Part shown: positions 52,720-64,000 of the stretch, piece by piece
Layout: each line of letters starts with the position of its first letter
How positions within the stretch are numbered: the first letter of the stretch is position 1
DNA from: Plasmodiophora brassicae
Taxonomy: Eukaryota > Endomyxa: Phytomyxea > Phytomyxea > Plasmodiophorida
NCBI GenBank assembly: GCA_036867785.1
Contig: CP145424.1
Span: forward strand, 124,001 to 188,000
Direction of reading: 5' to 3'
DNA: 64,000 bases
Notes under the pieces: model-generated
The model's database searches: none
What the model saw: the letters and a program-made list of their open reading frames with translations, nothing else
Told to the model about the DNA's origin: nothing
Translations under genes and position numbers: made by a program

Positions 52720-55700
52720 GTCACAGAACCCTTGAGCGCAGAGACGAGCGCTGAACTTACGGATGCCACCGTCGCCACTGAGCGAAGACTTGACCCGGAA
52801 CACCCACTTGGCGCCAACAGCGATCTTACCTTTCGGCAGGTCGATGAGCGGGCCGAACGTGCCCTTGGAGTCCAGCGTTGCCATCTGGGTGAGGGCAGCG
52901 TCCCACCAGTGGCCGGCGAACGACGATGAGAGGGCCTCGGCCATCGTATTAGGAACAGGAACATCGATCGCTTTCAGACTCGACAGATCGGGTCGTGGTA
53001 GAGCTGCTGGGTCGATTGGCGCCTGTATCTTAACGCGGCAGGCGGAGACAATGCCACCACGAGCGGCCGGTCGATGGGATCGGATGGCCTCGCGGATGAG
53101 CCGGCGTTCTTCGACCTGTTGCCAGTGGTGAATCTGGCGGCGCGATGGGCGTGGCGGACGTTGAATTGGGGCTCTCAGCACTGGGTGCTGGAACCAGGCG
53201 TCCACCGTTGACGCCCACCGGGTGGAGGACCGGTTTGCCTTCGCGGGACCCTTCCACCATTCGCCCGGTGGTTGACGGTGACGTGTAGATCGACGAGGAT
53301 GCGGCATGTCCAGAACATCGTCGTCGGCGACGACATCAGCCGCAATATCCATGTCAGCAGGAGAGTCATCACCATCGTTGGCGGCATCAGCCGCAATATT
53401 CATGTCAGCAGGAGAATCAGCACCAGCGTCGTTGCCGGCCTCCTGATGGTCCTTAACGTCGGCATCAACGATGCTGGATGCGCGGTTGCCGTCGTGGTTA
53501 TCAGCGTCGACAGCAGCGTCGTTACCAGAATGACCGACGTTGCCGGCGAGATCAGGCAGGGGAGCATGATGGGTATGCGCAGATGGTTGAAGACGATCAG
53601 ATGACGGAGACTGTCGAACTCCATATCCAGCAGCACACTCGTGCAGCACACCGACGCTGCCACGCACTCCGCAAGTCTGGTGTCAGCGCCGCCCGCGATG
53701 ATGTAACGTGCACCGCGTCTCACGTCTACGACGTTGCCCGTCACACCCAATATCTTCGCTCTATATCCATCAATATATCTCACTCTGATTTCGTCGTTTC
53801 AGAGACGACACGACATTGGATGACACCGGAACGGGGGACGCTGATGGTAGCCGTGGGATAACGGCGTCGGCAGCAGCGGGTGATGATGTACGAACGGCAA
53901 CGGTGGACGGGGAACTGGACGCGAGTACGGGCGCGGCCTGTGAAGACTCGAGACCAGAGTTCGACCGCCCGAAGCCGAAGGTGAACGACGTTTCCAGGAA
54001 TTCGGCCGTCGTGCTCTCGAATGTGTCACCTCGTTCGACGTCATAGAAGCGCCATGCCTTCATCCCTGGCGTAAAGCCGATGAATACAGCGCGAACGCGA
54101 CGATGATCCAGCTTGGTCGGCTTCTTCGAAGAGGGGTGAGGGCGCATGGCGTACGCGTCGCAGCCGTAGACGCGCAGGGAAGAGACATCAGGTTTAGCGA
54201 AGCGAGCCGCCTGGAACGATGAGCGACGCCCCGGAAGGACGGATCGAGGATGGACATTGTAGAGGACGGCAGAATACGAGAGCGACCAGGGCCAGGTGAA
54301 ATCGGGCATACGCGCGTGACACCGGATAGCGCCTTCGATACAGCACAGGCTGTAGTTGACAATTTCGGCTCGGCCGTTCTGCTCGGGCGTATACGGAACC
54401 GACTTGCGATGAAGGATGCCGGACTCATTGTAGAACGTAACGCATGCCTTGGAATTAAACTCGCCCCCGCCGTCTGTTTGGAAGTCGGAAATGCCACGTC
54501 CCTCCTGGTTGCGTAGACGTGCATCGTAGTGCTTGATGACATCGAGGGCGTCCGATTTTCGACGGAGCAGGTAGACGGTCAGGTAGCGCGTTGAATCATC
54601 AAGCATGGTCTGGTAATACTCGAAACCGCCAATACCGACGACAGGCCACCGCCCGGAGAGGTCACTATGGACGAGATCGCCAACGCGACGTGCTCGTGAC
54701 GTACTGGGAGGGAATGATGAGCGCTTGTCTTTGGTGAGAAGACAGGCCTCGCATGGACATCGATACTGAAGCTTGGGAATGGGCTGATCGAAAGCCATTC
54801 CCCGACAGCGGCGCTGCAGGAGACGCAGATTGACGTAGCCGAGATGTCCAACGCACGCGTGCCAAAGGGCGGGCGATGCGGAGGCGACTGTGGCGGCGCG
54901 GCAGGACACGCTGGGCGCAGCCGATGAATAAATTTCAGTTGACGATGGGGCAGCGGGAGCACGCAGGGCGATCCTGTAGAGATTATCGGCTCCTCGCGTG
55001 CTGACCGCTAGCGGGGTCCCGACAGGGGACGTCCAGTGGTCCTTGGAATAGATGGTCGCGTTGGGCCCATCGAAGACGATCTTGTGCCCGGATCGGGTGA
55101 GCTGTCCAACGGAGACGAGCGCTTGGCCGAGTCGTGGGACGTGCAGCGAATCGATAGGCGTCATCTGGGACTGATCAGCGCCCAATGACGTCACGCCACG
55201 TCCGGAAGTGGTCGTACGAGACAGGTCTGCAAGTTCAACAGTCGGTCCGGCGACATGTCGGTAAGCGCCGAGATGCTCGCGCAGGGGCGTCATTGTGGTG
55301 GAACATCCAGAATCGAGCAGGCCGACGGAGCTGTTGTCTACGGCGGGGTGACGGGCAGACATGGCGCGAACCGGGACGTACTGATCAGGTTGCGACGATG
55401 TATTCGATGTCGTCCGCCACAACGAGCGCTGTAGGAAACAGTTGCCATTCGTGTGCGGCTTCCTCAAGGTCGTATGTAGGACGCACAGTCCATCCCGTTC
55501 TGGAGCCTTGATCGGGTGTGCGGTGGCGCTTGCGCGGTTCGCCGTTGCGAACGATATCTCCCGGTCAGCATGAGCCTCTTGAATGCGCTGCTCTTCTGAT
55601 GTGAGCGTGGACACGACCTCAGTGACAGTAGGCCGCGGTTCGAGTCCACGACTGTGCAGGTTGGATGCGGCCGTGTCGAATTCTGATGAGGCGTTGCCAG

Positions 55701-56446
55701 CCATCAGGACAGCCAGGAAGGAATCCGTCATGTGAAGCATGTCGTTCGGGAGTGTTGTACGGAAACGTTGGGCAGCGGCTTGCAGACGAGCCGCGTACAA
55801 GGCGACCGATTCACCGGCTTGCTGTCGAACACTGAACAAATCTTTAGAAGCACGAATGACAGACGAAAACGTGCAGGGTCGCAGCATGCGGAAGAGAGCG
55901 CGCCAGCATTGCGCCGATGTACCGGCGTGCAGCAAGTTGTAGCCGATCAGAACGGTCTTGTCGACCATCTGAAACAAGAGTATCTCCCGAGCAGTTGCCT
56001 CCAGATCCGCGTCCACATTGTCGGGGATACTCGGAGTCGGCGATCCGTCCAGGTCGATGCCGACAATTCCCGCGAATCCACGGTTGGTAAACCAAGACGC
56101 GGCGGCGGGCGCCCAAGCGGCAAACGATTCGTGCTTGCCGTCGAACCGAGGCGGAGGCACGCGATCTGTACCTGGACGCACTACGCCGTCCACAATGATT
56201 GGGCGAGGCTGCGTCGTCGGCGTCGTGGCGATGCAGGAGTACGATGCGGTTTGCTGTCGCAGGAATGCGATGCGCGCGATCTTCTCCTGTCGCTCGGCCT
56301 CAGCGAGCTGCGCGTCGAGATCTTGGACATCTGATTCCGCCGCCGTTCGGCCGCGATCGGCCATGACGTTGGACGCGAGCGAGACGCCCAGAGCGCAGTT
56401 ACGACTGTTAATCTGAAACGACGAAATCAGAGTGAGATATATTGAG
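52720..56446 (-). mobile_element. Copia-3: copia element, incomplete at both ends, hosting a solo LTR
   Basis: A fossil in minus orientation. Parts in element order: the end of a 5' LTR (56415-56446), the primer site GATTAACAGTCGTA (56401-56414), gag from 56364, protease (VGLLDSGCSTTMTPL near 55320), integrase (about 54800-54000) and the start of reverse transcriptase up to about 52735. The second half of reverse transcriptase, RNase H and the 3' LTR are not present. Its gag is close to that of copia-2, but its LTR is of a different type. A solo LTR interrupts it at 53612-53801, and a Harbinger element truncates its 5' LTR. Broken. Confidence 0.88.
53607..53806 (+). mobile_element. Solo LTR with perfect GAGAC target duplication inside copia-3
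   Basis: LTR 53612-53801 (190 bases, TGTCGAACTCC to TCGTCGTTTCA), flanked by GAGAC at 53607-53611 and 53802-53806. Its end (CAATATATCTCACTCTGATT then TCGTCGTTTCA) is the same, in opposite orientation, as the LTR remnant of copia-3 at 56415-56446. It is therefore the product of a copia-3-type insertion that later lost its interior by LTR-LTR recombination. Confidence 0.9.
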
Positions 56447-56664
56447 GGTCGTCAGAATTAGCCCTATCTGGTCCGGGAGAAGCGCTTCTAGCGGTACGCT
56501 TCTTTTGCTAAGAAGCTGCTTCTCCGGATAAGAAGCTCGGGTGCACCCTGCTTCAAACTCTGAAGAAGCAGCTTCTCCCCGGAATGAGCGCGGTGGCGGT
56601 CTTTTTGATCGGGTGACGTCGGGTATGCGACAGAGATTACAGTGGCCTGCGCTGTCCATCAACC
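56447..56664. repeat. Harbinger-1 left end with AGAAGC/GCTTCT inverted motifs
   Basis: From about 56447 (GGGTCGTCAGAATTAGCCC) the sequence is foreign to copia-3. Between 56478 and 56580 the words AGAAGC and GCTTCT recur at least eight times in both orientations, forming several small palindromes (GAGAAGCGCTTCT, AAGAAGCTGCTTCT, AAGAAGCAGCTTCTC). These are likely transposase-binding subterminal repeats. The exact terminus is uncertain. Confidence 0.55.
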
Positions 56665-57969
56665 ATGCCATCGAAGGAGAACGCTTCGGAGAGGCACCAG
56701 ACCCTTGCTGCGCTAGACAGCATGATCAGAACGATGGTCGTTGACGAAAGCACTTGCAGAGCACTCAATCCGCAGCGAGCACTGGCGATCCGCAACGAAA
56801 TCACGCGGCTCCTTGAGTTGAAATGGGGAATCACATGCCATCGTTATATGCTACCTAGGAGAATTATCCCCAAGGGCAATTACCTGTACCGTGTTCTGTC
56901 CGGGCTCGACGACACGGAGTTCAAACAGGACATGAGAGTTTGCAAATCGACTTTTGCGTACATCGTCCACCTTCTCCAGGGTGACCTTTCGATTCTTCCG
57001 TTCTGGTGACTGCTTATTTCCCTGACAAATGCTGTCTTAGGCGACCCAATATTTCACAATGAATCCCGCCACCAGCAGGCACCCGTCTGGGTCCAACTTG
57101 CCGTCGCACTTGATTCCCTGGGCAGAGACGGCTCAGCGGCTTCGACTGACTGTGGGAAGCGGCGAATTGGCGTCGCCTACGGGACTGCGAAGGCCTTCTG
57201 TCGTCGAGTTATTGTCGCCTTGAACAGGCTGGCGAAGCGTTTCATAACGTGGCCTGATGTTGAAGAAAGACGCCGACTCTGTGCGCGATCGGCTGCCTCT
57301 GGGTTCCGTTACGCGGTTGGAGCAGTCGATGGAACGGACTGTGTCTTGGCCTTTAGACCGAGCTTGGACGGTGAGACTTGGTATTCCCACAAGGGGCATT
57401 ATGCGATGAAGGCCATTATCGTTGGCGACGACCGCCGCCTGATCAGGTATGTCCACATTGGGTGGCCTGGTTCGGTCCACAATTCGACAATGTGGGCCTC
57501 GTCAGACCTGCATCGCCATCCCGAGCAACATTTTTCCGACAACGAATATCTCATCGGTGACGCTGGCTTCACTCTATCGTGCGAGCATAGGCTACTGGTC
57601 CCGTATAAGCGCCCCAAGTCTTCTCTCCCCGACAACGCGAAGTTCAACCAGCTGCTGTCGAAATATAGGGTCATGATCGAAAACTTGCTTGGCATCCTCA
57701 AGGGACGCTTTCCATCGCTTCATGGCAACCGACTTCGCCTCACGAATCCCGCCGACTGCGAGAATGCTGCTATGTGGGACATAGCATGTATGGTGCTGCA
57801 TAACATCGTGATTAGCCTCAACAATACCGACGATAACGTCGAGGAGTACGTGGCTCAGGAAATCGACAAAACGGATCATAAGCGAATTTATCAGTCCGAC
57901 GAGGACTGGCGAAAGTCCATTCAGGCGGAGGTACTACAATGGGCACACATGAATGAAGTAAAACTGTAA
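56665..57969 (+). CDS. PIF/Harbinger transposase (DDE_Tnp_4 type)
   Basis: Two exons, 56665-56980 and 57041-57969. The 60-base GT-AG intron (phase 1) joins VHLLQG to DPIFHNESRHQ; total 414 residues. The N-terminal part is helical. The catalytic domain shows the expected order: GAVDGTDCVL (first Asp), HYAMKAIIVGDD, GWPGSVHNSTMW, YLIGDAGF (second Asp) and a final Glu in MIENLLGILKGRFPSL, followed by DIACMVLHNIVI. This is a plain DNA transposon enzyme that cuts and pastes at TTA/TWA-type targets. The reading frame is intact across the one intron, so the gene looks functional. Without the splice, exon 1 would end at 57009. Its partner ORF lies convergently 7 bases away. Confidence 0.9.
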
Positions 57970-57976
57970 TCCTTGC

Positions 57977-58411
57977 TTAATGTGTATTATCAGAATCTGG
58001 AAATACGCTGCCCAGGATTTCTCGAATTTCAGCGTTCGTCTTGCCTTGCGCCGCGAGATCTTTGACAAGGTCAGCCTTGAGTGTCTGGACTTTCAACTGG
58101 TACTCCCTTTCCCTCAGGCAAAGGTCTTGCTCCCTGAACCGCCTTTCTTCTTCATATTTTTCTCGTTCGAATGCAAGTTGACGTTCTTGATATTTTGTGT
58201 ACACGGTCGTGAAGTCACGCCTAGGGCGCTTGGTATTCTTATCGCGAGGAGGCCACGTGGACGAGGGCCGCTTAGGCGATGCATCCGGGCCGAGATCACC
58301 ACCTTGGGCGTCATTACCATCAGCGCCGGGATCTGTGCTGGAACTACTTCCCTCACTTGAAGTCCTGCAGTCGCCAGCAGTATTTTCCACCTGTTGAAAT
58401 GCTGTTGTCAA
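57977..58411 (-). CDS. Second Harbinger ORF (Myb/SANT-like partner), C-terminal part
   Basis: About 144 residues end at 57977, convergent with the transposase, as is usual for Harbinger elements, which carry a Myb/SANT-like DNA-binding partner gene. The visible part has a Ser/Gly/Asp-rich segment, a basic patch (RDKNTKRPRRDF) and a Glu/Arg-rich coiled coil (QERQLAFEREKYEEERRF) ending in a helix (AAQGKTNAEIREILGSVF). No ATG opens this frame; it probably begins at a splice acceptor near 58390 (TTTCAACAG). The exon that should hold the Myb-like domain is not found in the DNA to the right, where gypsy-D begins at about 58513. Confidence 0.6.
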   Translation of the reverse strand: MTTAFQQVENTAGDCRTSSEGSSSSTDPGADGNDAQGGDLGPDASPKRPSSTWPPRDKNTKRPRRDFTTVYTKYQERQLAFEREKYEEERRFREQDLCLREREYQLKVQTLKADLVKDLAAQGKTNAEIREILGSVFPDSDNTH

Positions 58412-58512
58412 AACTCTTGCTGACAGGAGATTCCTCAGACGCGTACACAGTTAAGGCTGGAGACGTCGGCGTCGTGCTGCGAAGACATAGCGGATTCGGA
58501 CCCGACACCTAT

Positions 58513-61500
58513 TGTTATGGCACGGCTGTTATGGCACGGCCGCGACGGGGGTCGCGCGGGGGTCGCGCAGCCGCGCAGTTTGAATAAACGTCCACGGCAA
58601 CCGACGGCTTCGGCAGTCGGTTAATTCCGTGTTGTGGAGACAATAGTCGTCCGTCGTGTCGTCTCCTGACATCTTAACCGACCTTAACCGTTCGTCACCG
58701 TCTGTCGTCGCATCGTCTGTCGCTGTCTGTCGTCACCGTCTGTCGTCGCATCGTCTGTCGCCGTCTGTCGTCACCGTCTGTCGTCGCATCGTCTCTCGAT
58801 CGTCTACCTTCGGCCTGTCCGCCCCCTTCGTTCTTCGCTCGTGTACGTCTCGATGACGGTCACGCGCTCCGGCTCGACGGGCTCGACGGCTGACGAAGCC
58901 AAGTGCCCAACGACGCCTCCCTCTCCCATCGACCCAACGACCTTGGCCGATGTGGACGCCGCCGATCGCGCCCTCGCGGGTGCCTTACGGGCCTTCCAGA
59001 TCCAACAGGATGCGTTCTTCACGGAAATGCGGGCTCGCGCTGAGGAGCAGCTGAAGATCTTTACCAACGCGCTTGCCAGTCCACACTCTACGCCGCCTAC
59101 GCCCATGACCGATCCCTCGGCAACATCTGCTGAGCCGTCGTCACATGGCAACGATCCTGTTGTCACGACGACTAAGGTGTCGTTGAGCGAATTTTCCGGC
59201 AATTCCGACGACCTGCCGGCGAGCGAGTGGCTGGCGCTATTCGCTAGCATTGCCCGCGTCGATCTCTCGTCGACCCAGCCACTGTCAGCGGGCGCTCGTG
59301 CGCTCCTGGCTAGCTGCCTGAAGGGCGAAGCGCGTTTCGTTTTTCGTCAACTGGATGCGACCGCCTCCCCAGCCGCGTTCGCCGCGCTGCTCCGGTTTAA
59401 TTTTCCAGAACCGGACGTCGAGACCCTCGAATCCCGGTTCGATGCCCTTCGTCAAACGGGACCGTTCGATGCTCATCTGCGTCGGTTCATGTACCTGTAC
59501 AACGCCGTACAGTCGGCCTCGAAGGGCGAGTACAGTCTCCCGTCAAAGCGCCTGGCGACGAAGTTCCGCAAGTCGCTCGCCCCAGAGCTTTCGACCGAGC
59601 TCTTCAAGCTCAATCCGCCGACATTCGACGCCATGGTCAAAGAGGCAGCGCGCCTGGCCCCCCTCTATGCCCCGGCACACGCGCTCCTAGCTACGGATGC
59701 CTCGCCGACCACTCGGACCAAGCTAACGCCGGAGGAGCGCGAGCGCTGCAAACGGCAAGGATTGTGCATGTATTGCCGGCAGCCCGGCCATATGGTCGCA
59801 ACATGCCCACATCGTCCGCCGGGAAATGGTCAAGGGTGACTGCTCCCGGGTTGGCAGCTCACCCTCTCTCGATACACGAATGTTCTTCGTCCTCGCAACC
59901 CGACACTGTCCTCGTCACTGCTCTTTGTTTCGCAACTGTTCATTCATCTCATCATTTATTCGTTCCGTTTCAATCCACGGGCGATCGCCCGTGGGCGACG
60001 ACGGCCCTTTTGGACTGTGGAGCGACATCTTCCTTCGTCGACGCCGGTTTCGCCCGCCGCTATGGCCTGCCACTCCGCTCCAAAGCACAACCGATTCCAG
60101 TCAAGGTTGTTGACGGCCGTCACCTGCCACCGATCACATTGGAGACGGCGCCATTGCCGTGTTCCGTCAACGGGGCCTTCCACGACACAATTGTCCTCAA
60201 CGTTATTGACGCTCCGAGTCACCGTATAATCCTGGGACTGCCCTGGCTCGAACAGCACAATCCGGATATCGACTGGCTTCGTCGCACCGTACGCGAACGC
60301 ATTACTCGGGGATCACCGCGTTTGTGGCTCGATGCTCGGGCCGGTGGGAACCCCACCGGCTCTGCCGACACGGTTGCCTGCTCTGCTGACACGGTCGCCC
60401 TTTCTGATGCCACAGTCGCCTGCTCTCCTGACACGGCCGTCTGCTCTCCTGACACGGCCGCGTTATTATGCTGCGCCGAGGGGTTGCCCGTCGAACCCGG
60501 CCCGCTTCCGAGCGCACCGCCTTTGGACATTGATCACTTCGTCGCCTCGTCGTCTCCCGTTACTGCCCAGCCGTTACCACCGGTGGGTGCTTCTCTGGTC
60601 GCCGTCGACGTTCCGGAACTAGTGCAGCCTGCGCCTGCTACTGACCAGCCATTAGTGCCGGTGGCTGCTTCTCTGGTCGACGGTCCGGAACTCGTGCCGC
60701 CCGTGTCTGCCGCTGGTCGACCAGAGAATTCCGCCGCACCGCCTGAGTCGGCGACCGCAGCTGCCGCCACTGTTCCGCCACCGCTTCCGCCTCTTTCGTG
60801 CTTGGCACCGGCCCCCTCTTGTTCAGAACATCCCTCGGTTTCGCCGGCACGTCGCCGCGCGGGTCGACGCGCCCCTTTCGCCTGCTCAGGGCGCAGCAGT
60901 CCACACGGGTCACTCGCCTCCCAGCTGTGTGCGCTCGTGGGGCTGGTCGCCCTCCTGGTATTGATTGCCAACAGCTCCGCCCCGAGACGTGCGCCTTCCA
61001 TGCTTCCGGATCCCTGCGTCATCGACAACGCCTTGCTGACTTCCGTGCCACAGGCCTCCACGTCGTCGTCGGTTGGAACGGATCCGTCGACTACCTACGG
61101 AGCCGCCAGGCGAACCTGTGGAGCCGCTCTCCATCGCGTTTGTTTCCGCCGAACCGTTCTTAGACGACGTGCAAGACGGCGCAGACTGCTATGCCATCCA
61201 CTACACATGGTCACCGTCCGATTCCGCTGCCCACGCCGCGGAACTACCGCCGCAATATCAGGAGTTTACTGACGTGTTCGATAAGGCGAACTCAACGACT
61301 CTTCCTGATCACCGATCGTTCGACTGTCCGATTGACCTGAAACCTGGTGGCGACCCGCCGTATTGCCGTCTGTACGGGCTGTCACCCCGGGAACAAGAAG
61401 CCTTGAAGGAGTATCTCAGGATCAACCTGGAAGCTAATCTCATTCGTCCATCCCGTTCATCGGCGGGCGCCCCAATTCTGTTCGTCAAGAAGAAGGACGG

Positions 61501-63157
61501 TAGTCTTCGCCTGTGCGTAGATTACCGTGGTCTAAACTCTGTTACTATCAAGAACCGATATCCGGTTCCACTTATCGACCAGCTCTTGATCCAGCTCGGC
61601 TCCGGAACAATCTTCACGAAAATCGACCTCCGCAGCGCCTATAACCAAGTTCGGATCCGAGAAGGCGATGAGTGGAAGACGGCCTTCCGCACGCCGTACG
61701 GCTTGTTCGAGTACTTAGTCATGCCGTTTGGCTTAGCCAACGCGCCGGCCTCCTTCCAGTACTTCATGAACGAGACGTTCAAGGATTTCCTTGATGTATT
61801 TGTGGTAATCTACTTGGACGACATCCTGATCTACTCATCGACTCCCGAGGACCATGAACGCCATGTCCGTCTCGTCCTACACCGACTCCGCACTGCTCAA
61901 CTCCACGCTAAACTGGAGAAGTGCGTCTTCAATACGGACGAAGTGGAATTTTTAGGTTTCTTGGTGTCCTCCTCCGGGATACGGGTTGAACCCTCCAGGA
62001 TCGATTGCATTCTCTCGTGGCAACAGCCGACCGACGTCCACGGGGTGCAGGTGTTTCTCGGGTTCGCTAACTTCTATCGCAAGTTCGTTCCCCACTTCGC
62101 AGAGCTGGCCTTACCGCTGACAAATCTCACGCGTGATAACGTGCCGTTTCGTTGGGATCAATCGGCAGACGCCGCATTCACGGCGCTCAAGGTTGCTTTC
62201 ACGTCAGCCCCTGTCCTTGCTCATTTCGACCCAGATCGCCCGTGCGAAGTGGAAACGGATGCTTCCGATTTCGCGGTGGCAATGGTCTTGTCGCAGCGGG
62301 GCCCCGATGATGAACTTCACCCGTTGGCATTCTTCTCGCGCAAGCTCGCGCCTACTGATATCAATTTTCCTATCTACGACAAGGAACTTCTCGCGGTCGT
62401 CCAGACCTTCGAAAAGTGGCGTCAGTTCCTGGACTCATCGCGACACCAGACCGTCATCCACAGCGATCATCGGAATCTGGAATACTTCACCAGCACTCAC
62501 AAACTGAATCGTCGTCAAGTCCGATGGTCCCAACTGCTTAACGAATTTGATTTCGTTATCCAACACCGACCAGGCCGTCTTCATGGCAAGGCGGACGCCC
62601 TGACTCGTCGCCCCGAATACGCGCCTTCTGATCAGGATGAGGTTGTGCTCCAGCAGTCACTCCTGCTCCTTCCAGCGTCGCGGCTCGGGCCAGGACCCCT
62701 ACAGGAGGTCCAGATCAACGTGGCCGATACTACAACCGACGCACTCCTCGATCGTATCCGCCGCAACCAAGCTTCCGACCCGTTTGTGTGCCGCACCCGT
62801 CAGCGACTTCATCGTCCGAGCGGCCGCCACTTTAGCGTCCGAGACGACGTTCTATACCGTGGACATTCTGTGGTCGTCTCTGGCGATGACTGCAAACTGG
62901 ACATTCTTCGCTCTTTCCACGATAATGTCACGGCGGGCCACCTCGGTATTCGGAAAACCGTGCAGTTAATTCGCCGCGAATTTTGGTGGCCGGGTTTGAC
63001 CCCTTTCGTAGCCCGTTACGTGCTCTCCTGCGATACGTGTCGTCGGACTAAGACGGCTCGGCACAAGCCCTTCGGATTACTCATGCCACTCCCTCTGCCG
63101 ACGACTCTTTGGCGGTCCATTTCCATGGACTTCGTGGTTAAGCTTCCCTGTTCGAAC
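58513..63157 (+). mobile_element. Gypsy-D: Ty3/gypsy element, interrupted by copia-4
   Basis: A fossil. Parts: an LTR-like 5' segment about 58513-58671 (TGTTATGGCACGG to CTCCTGACA); gag 58853-59839 with a [15 protein letters not shown] zinc knuckle; an aspartic protease (LLDCGATSSFVD, ILGLPWL) about 59990-60290; a Ser/Thr/Ala/Pro-rich linker with short tandem repeats (60350-61060); reverse transcriptase with YLDDIL (about 61330-61950); RNase H (about 62230-62620); and the integrase zinc head (about 62900-63060). It stops at 63157, where the copia-4 LTR begins. No 3' LTR is visible in the window. The domains are well kept and the LTR family also exists as an older solo copy near 36.9 kb. Relatively young. 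Confidence 0.92.
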
Positions 63158-64000
63158 TGTCGAACAACGTATCCACTACGACCAGCAGCACATGCCTGCA
63201 GCACGTGAACGCCGTCACGCACTCCGCGACTCCGTGCCCGCCGGCGTTGGCAACCGTTACACCGTCGGCGACTACGTCGCCACTGTAACGTCCGCCGCAC
63301 ACGCCGTACGTAATACATCCACTTCATTATTGTCCTTCTCAGATTAACAGTCGTATAGGCGCAGGCGCTGAGCCTCTACTCGCCATGGCCGAGCGCCAGG
63401 CGACGCCTAACACGGATGACGACCCGCTGCGTCATCTGTCGCTCGAGGAGATCGACACCCGAATTGCCGAAGCGGAGGCAACGATCGCCAGGCAGGAGAA
63501 GATCGACCGTCTCCGTGTCCTGCAGCAGCAGCTGGCGCGTCCGACCAGCTGTCCATCGACCCCGGCCATGCCGATCATCGCCGAGGCGCACAGCCGAAGC
63601 GACGCAGGCCGACTGCCCATGCCCAAGTTCGAAGGTACTCCCGACTCGTTCACGTCCTGGGTTCAGACAGCTGCACTCTGGTTTCGCAATCGTGGGTACG
63701 CGGACGTCATCGGGATCAACGAAGATGGCTCGCCGACTGCGACAACCGGTACGGCACACGACCCAGCTCTCGAGGCAGCCGCGCGCGAGATTCTACTCGT
63801 CCACATGCTGGACCACAAGATCGCGTCCGCATTGTCTTTGTTTCAGGCAGGCTCGGCTGCCAAGTGCTGGCGCGTGCTGTTCCAGGCGTACAGCCCGTCG
63901 TCGCTGGCATCGGTCGTGCGCGCCGTCCGCGACCTCGTCACGGTCCAGCACATGCCCGGCGAGTCGGTCGCCACGTACGCCGCCCGAGTTCAAGCAGCGG
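63158..64000 (+). mobile_element. Copia-4: copia-1 family element running off the right edge
   Basis: A fossil or young copy, only partly visible. 5' LTR 63158-63341 (184 bases, nearly identical to the copia-1 LTRs), then GATTAACAGTCGTA, then gag from ATG 63385 (MAERQATPNTDDD) open to the window end. It is inserted in the integrase part of gypsy-D. The visible part has no obvious damage. Its gag is also the intact pre-insertion version of the copia-1 site hit by copia-2 (GTCTTTGTTTCAGG near 63833). Confidence 0.92.

Overview
This is a piece of a eukaryotic nuclear genome, most likely from a unicellular or plasmodial protist. The evidence is many short spliceosomal introns (about 42-122 bases, often starting GTACGT, GTAAG or GTATG), very GC-rich and tightly packed genes, and a mix of animal-like proteins (ferlin, DBF4, UBE2T, TBCD, RIC1) with a membrane hybrid histidine kinase. 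A rhizarian such as a plasmodiophorid would fit, but that is a low-confidence inference from gene content and style.

Left arm, about 1-36,000: single-copy host genes in both orientations. In order: the end of a NOL11-like gene (+); an F-box/SPRY gene (-); a ferlin (-); a membrane protein of unknown function (+); a PH-C2 inositol-polyphosphate 5-phosphatase (-); a UBE2T-type E2 enzyme (+); eIF4E (+); a long coiled-coil protein (+); the DBF4 subunit of the Cdc7 kinase (-); a small secreted glycoprotein (+); a small poly-Asp nuclear-type protein (+); an unrecognised 790-residue protein (-); a hybrid histidine kinase with two receiver domains (+); RIC1 (+); a homeodomain protein (+); MAT1 (-); and tubulin cofactor D (+). 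I rebuilt exon structures by matching splice sites to reading frame and protein family; nearly all phases close exactly. There is no pathway cluster. These are housekeeping and signalling genes in a compact arrangement with several shared divergent promoters. The start codons of the histidine kinase and its divergent neighbour overlap in one CATG.

Right arm, about 36,000-64,000: a transposon graveyard and nursery with lower GC and no host protein gene that I recognise. It holds a non-LTR retroposon with a 16-bp target duplication, solo LTRs, three or more families of copia elements, three gypsy elements (one with a chromodomain), two PIF/Harbinger elements (one with a full transposase plus a second ORF), a possible hAT end, and two identical tRNA-like genes in a 128-bp repeat. 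Elements are nested: a copia-2 unit with three LTRs sits inside copia-1; a solo LTR with a perfect duplication sits inside copia-3; copia-4 interrupts gypsy-D and runs off the right edge. All LTR elements seen here are treated as fossils. Copia-1 has almost identical LTRs and is young.

The boundary near 36 kb is sharp in gene content, and the last host gene (TBCD) already drifts from GC-rich to GC-poorer codons toward it. The most unusual items are the shared tRNA-Asn-like primer site used by copia families with different LTRs, the three-LTR nested copia, the duplicated tRNA-like unit, and the unrecognised 790-residue gene opposite the histidine kinase.
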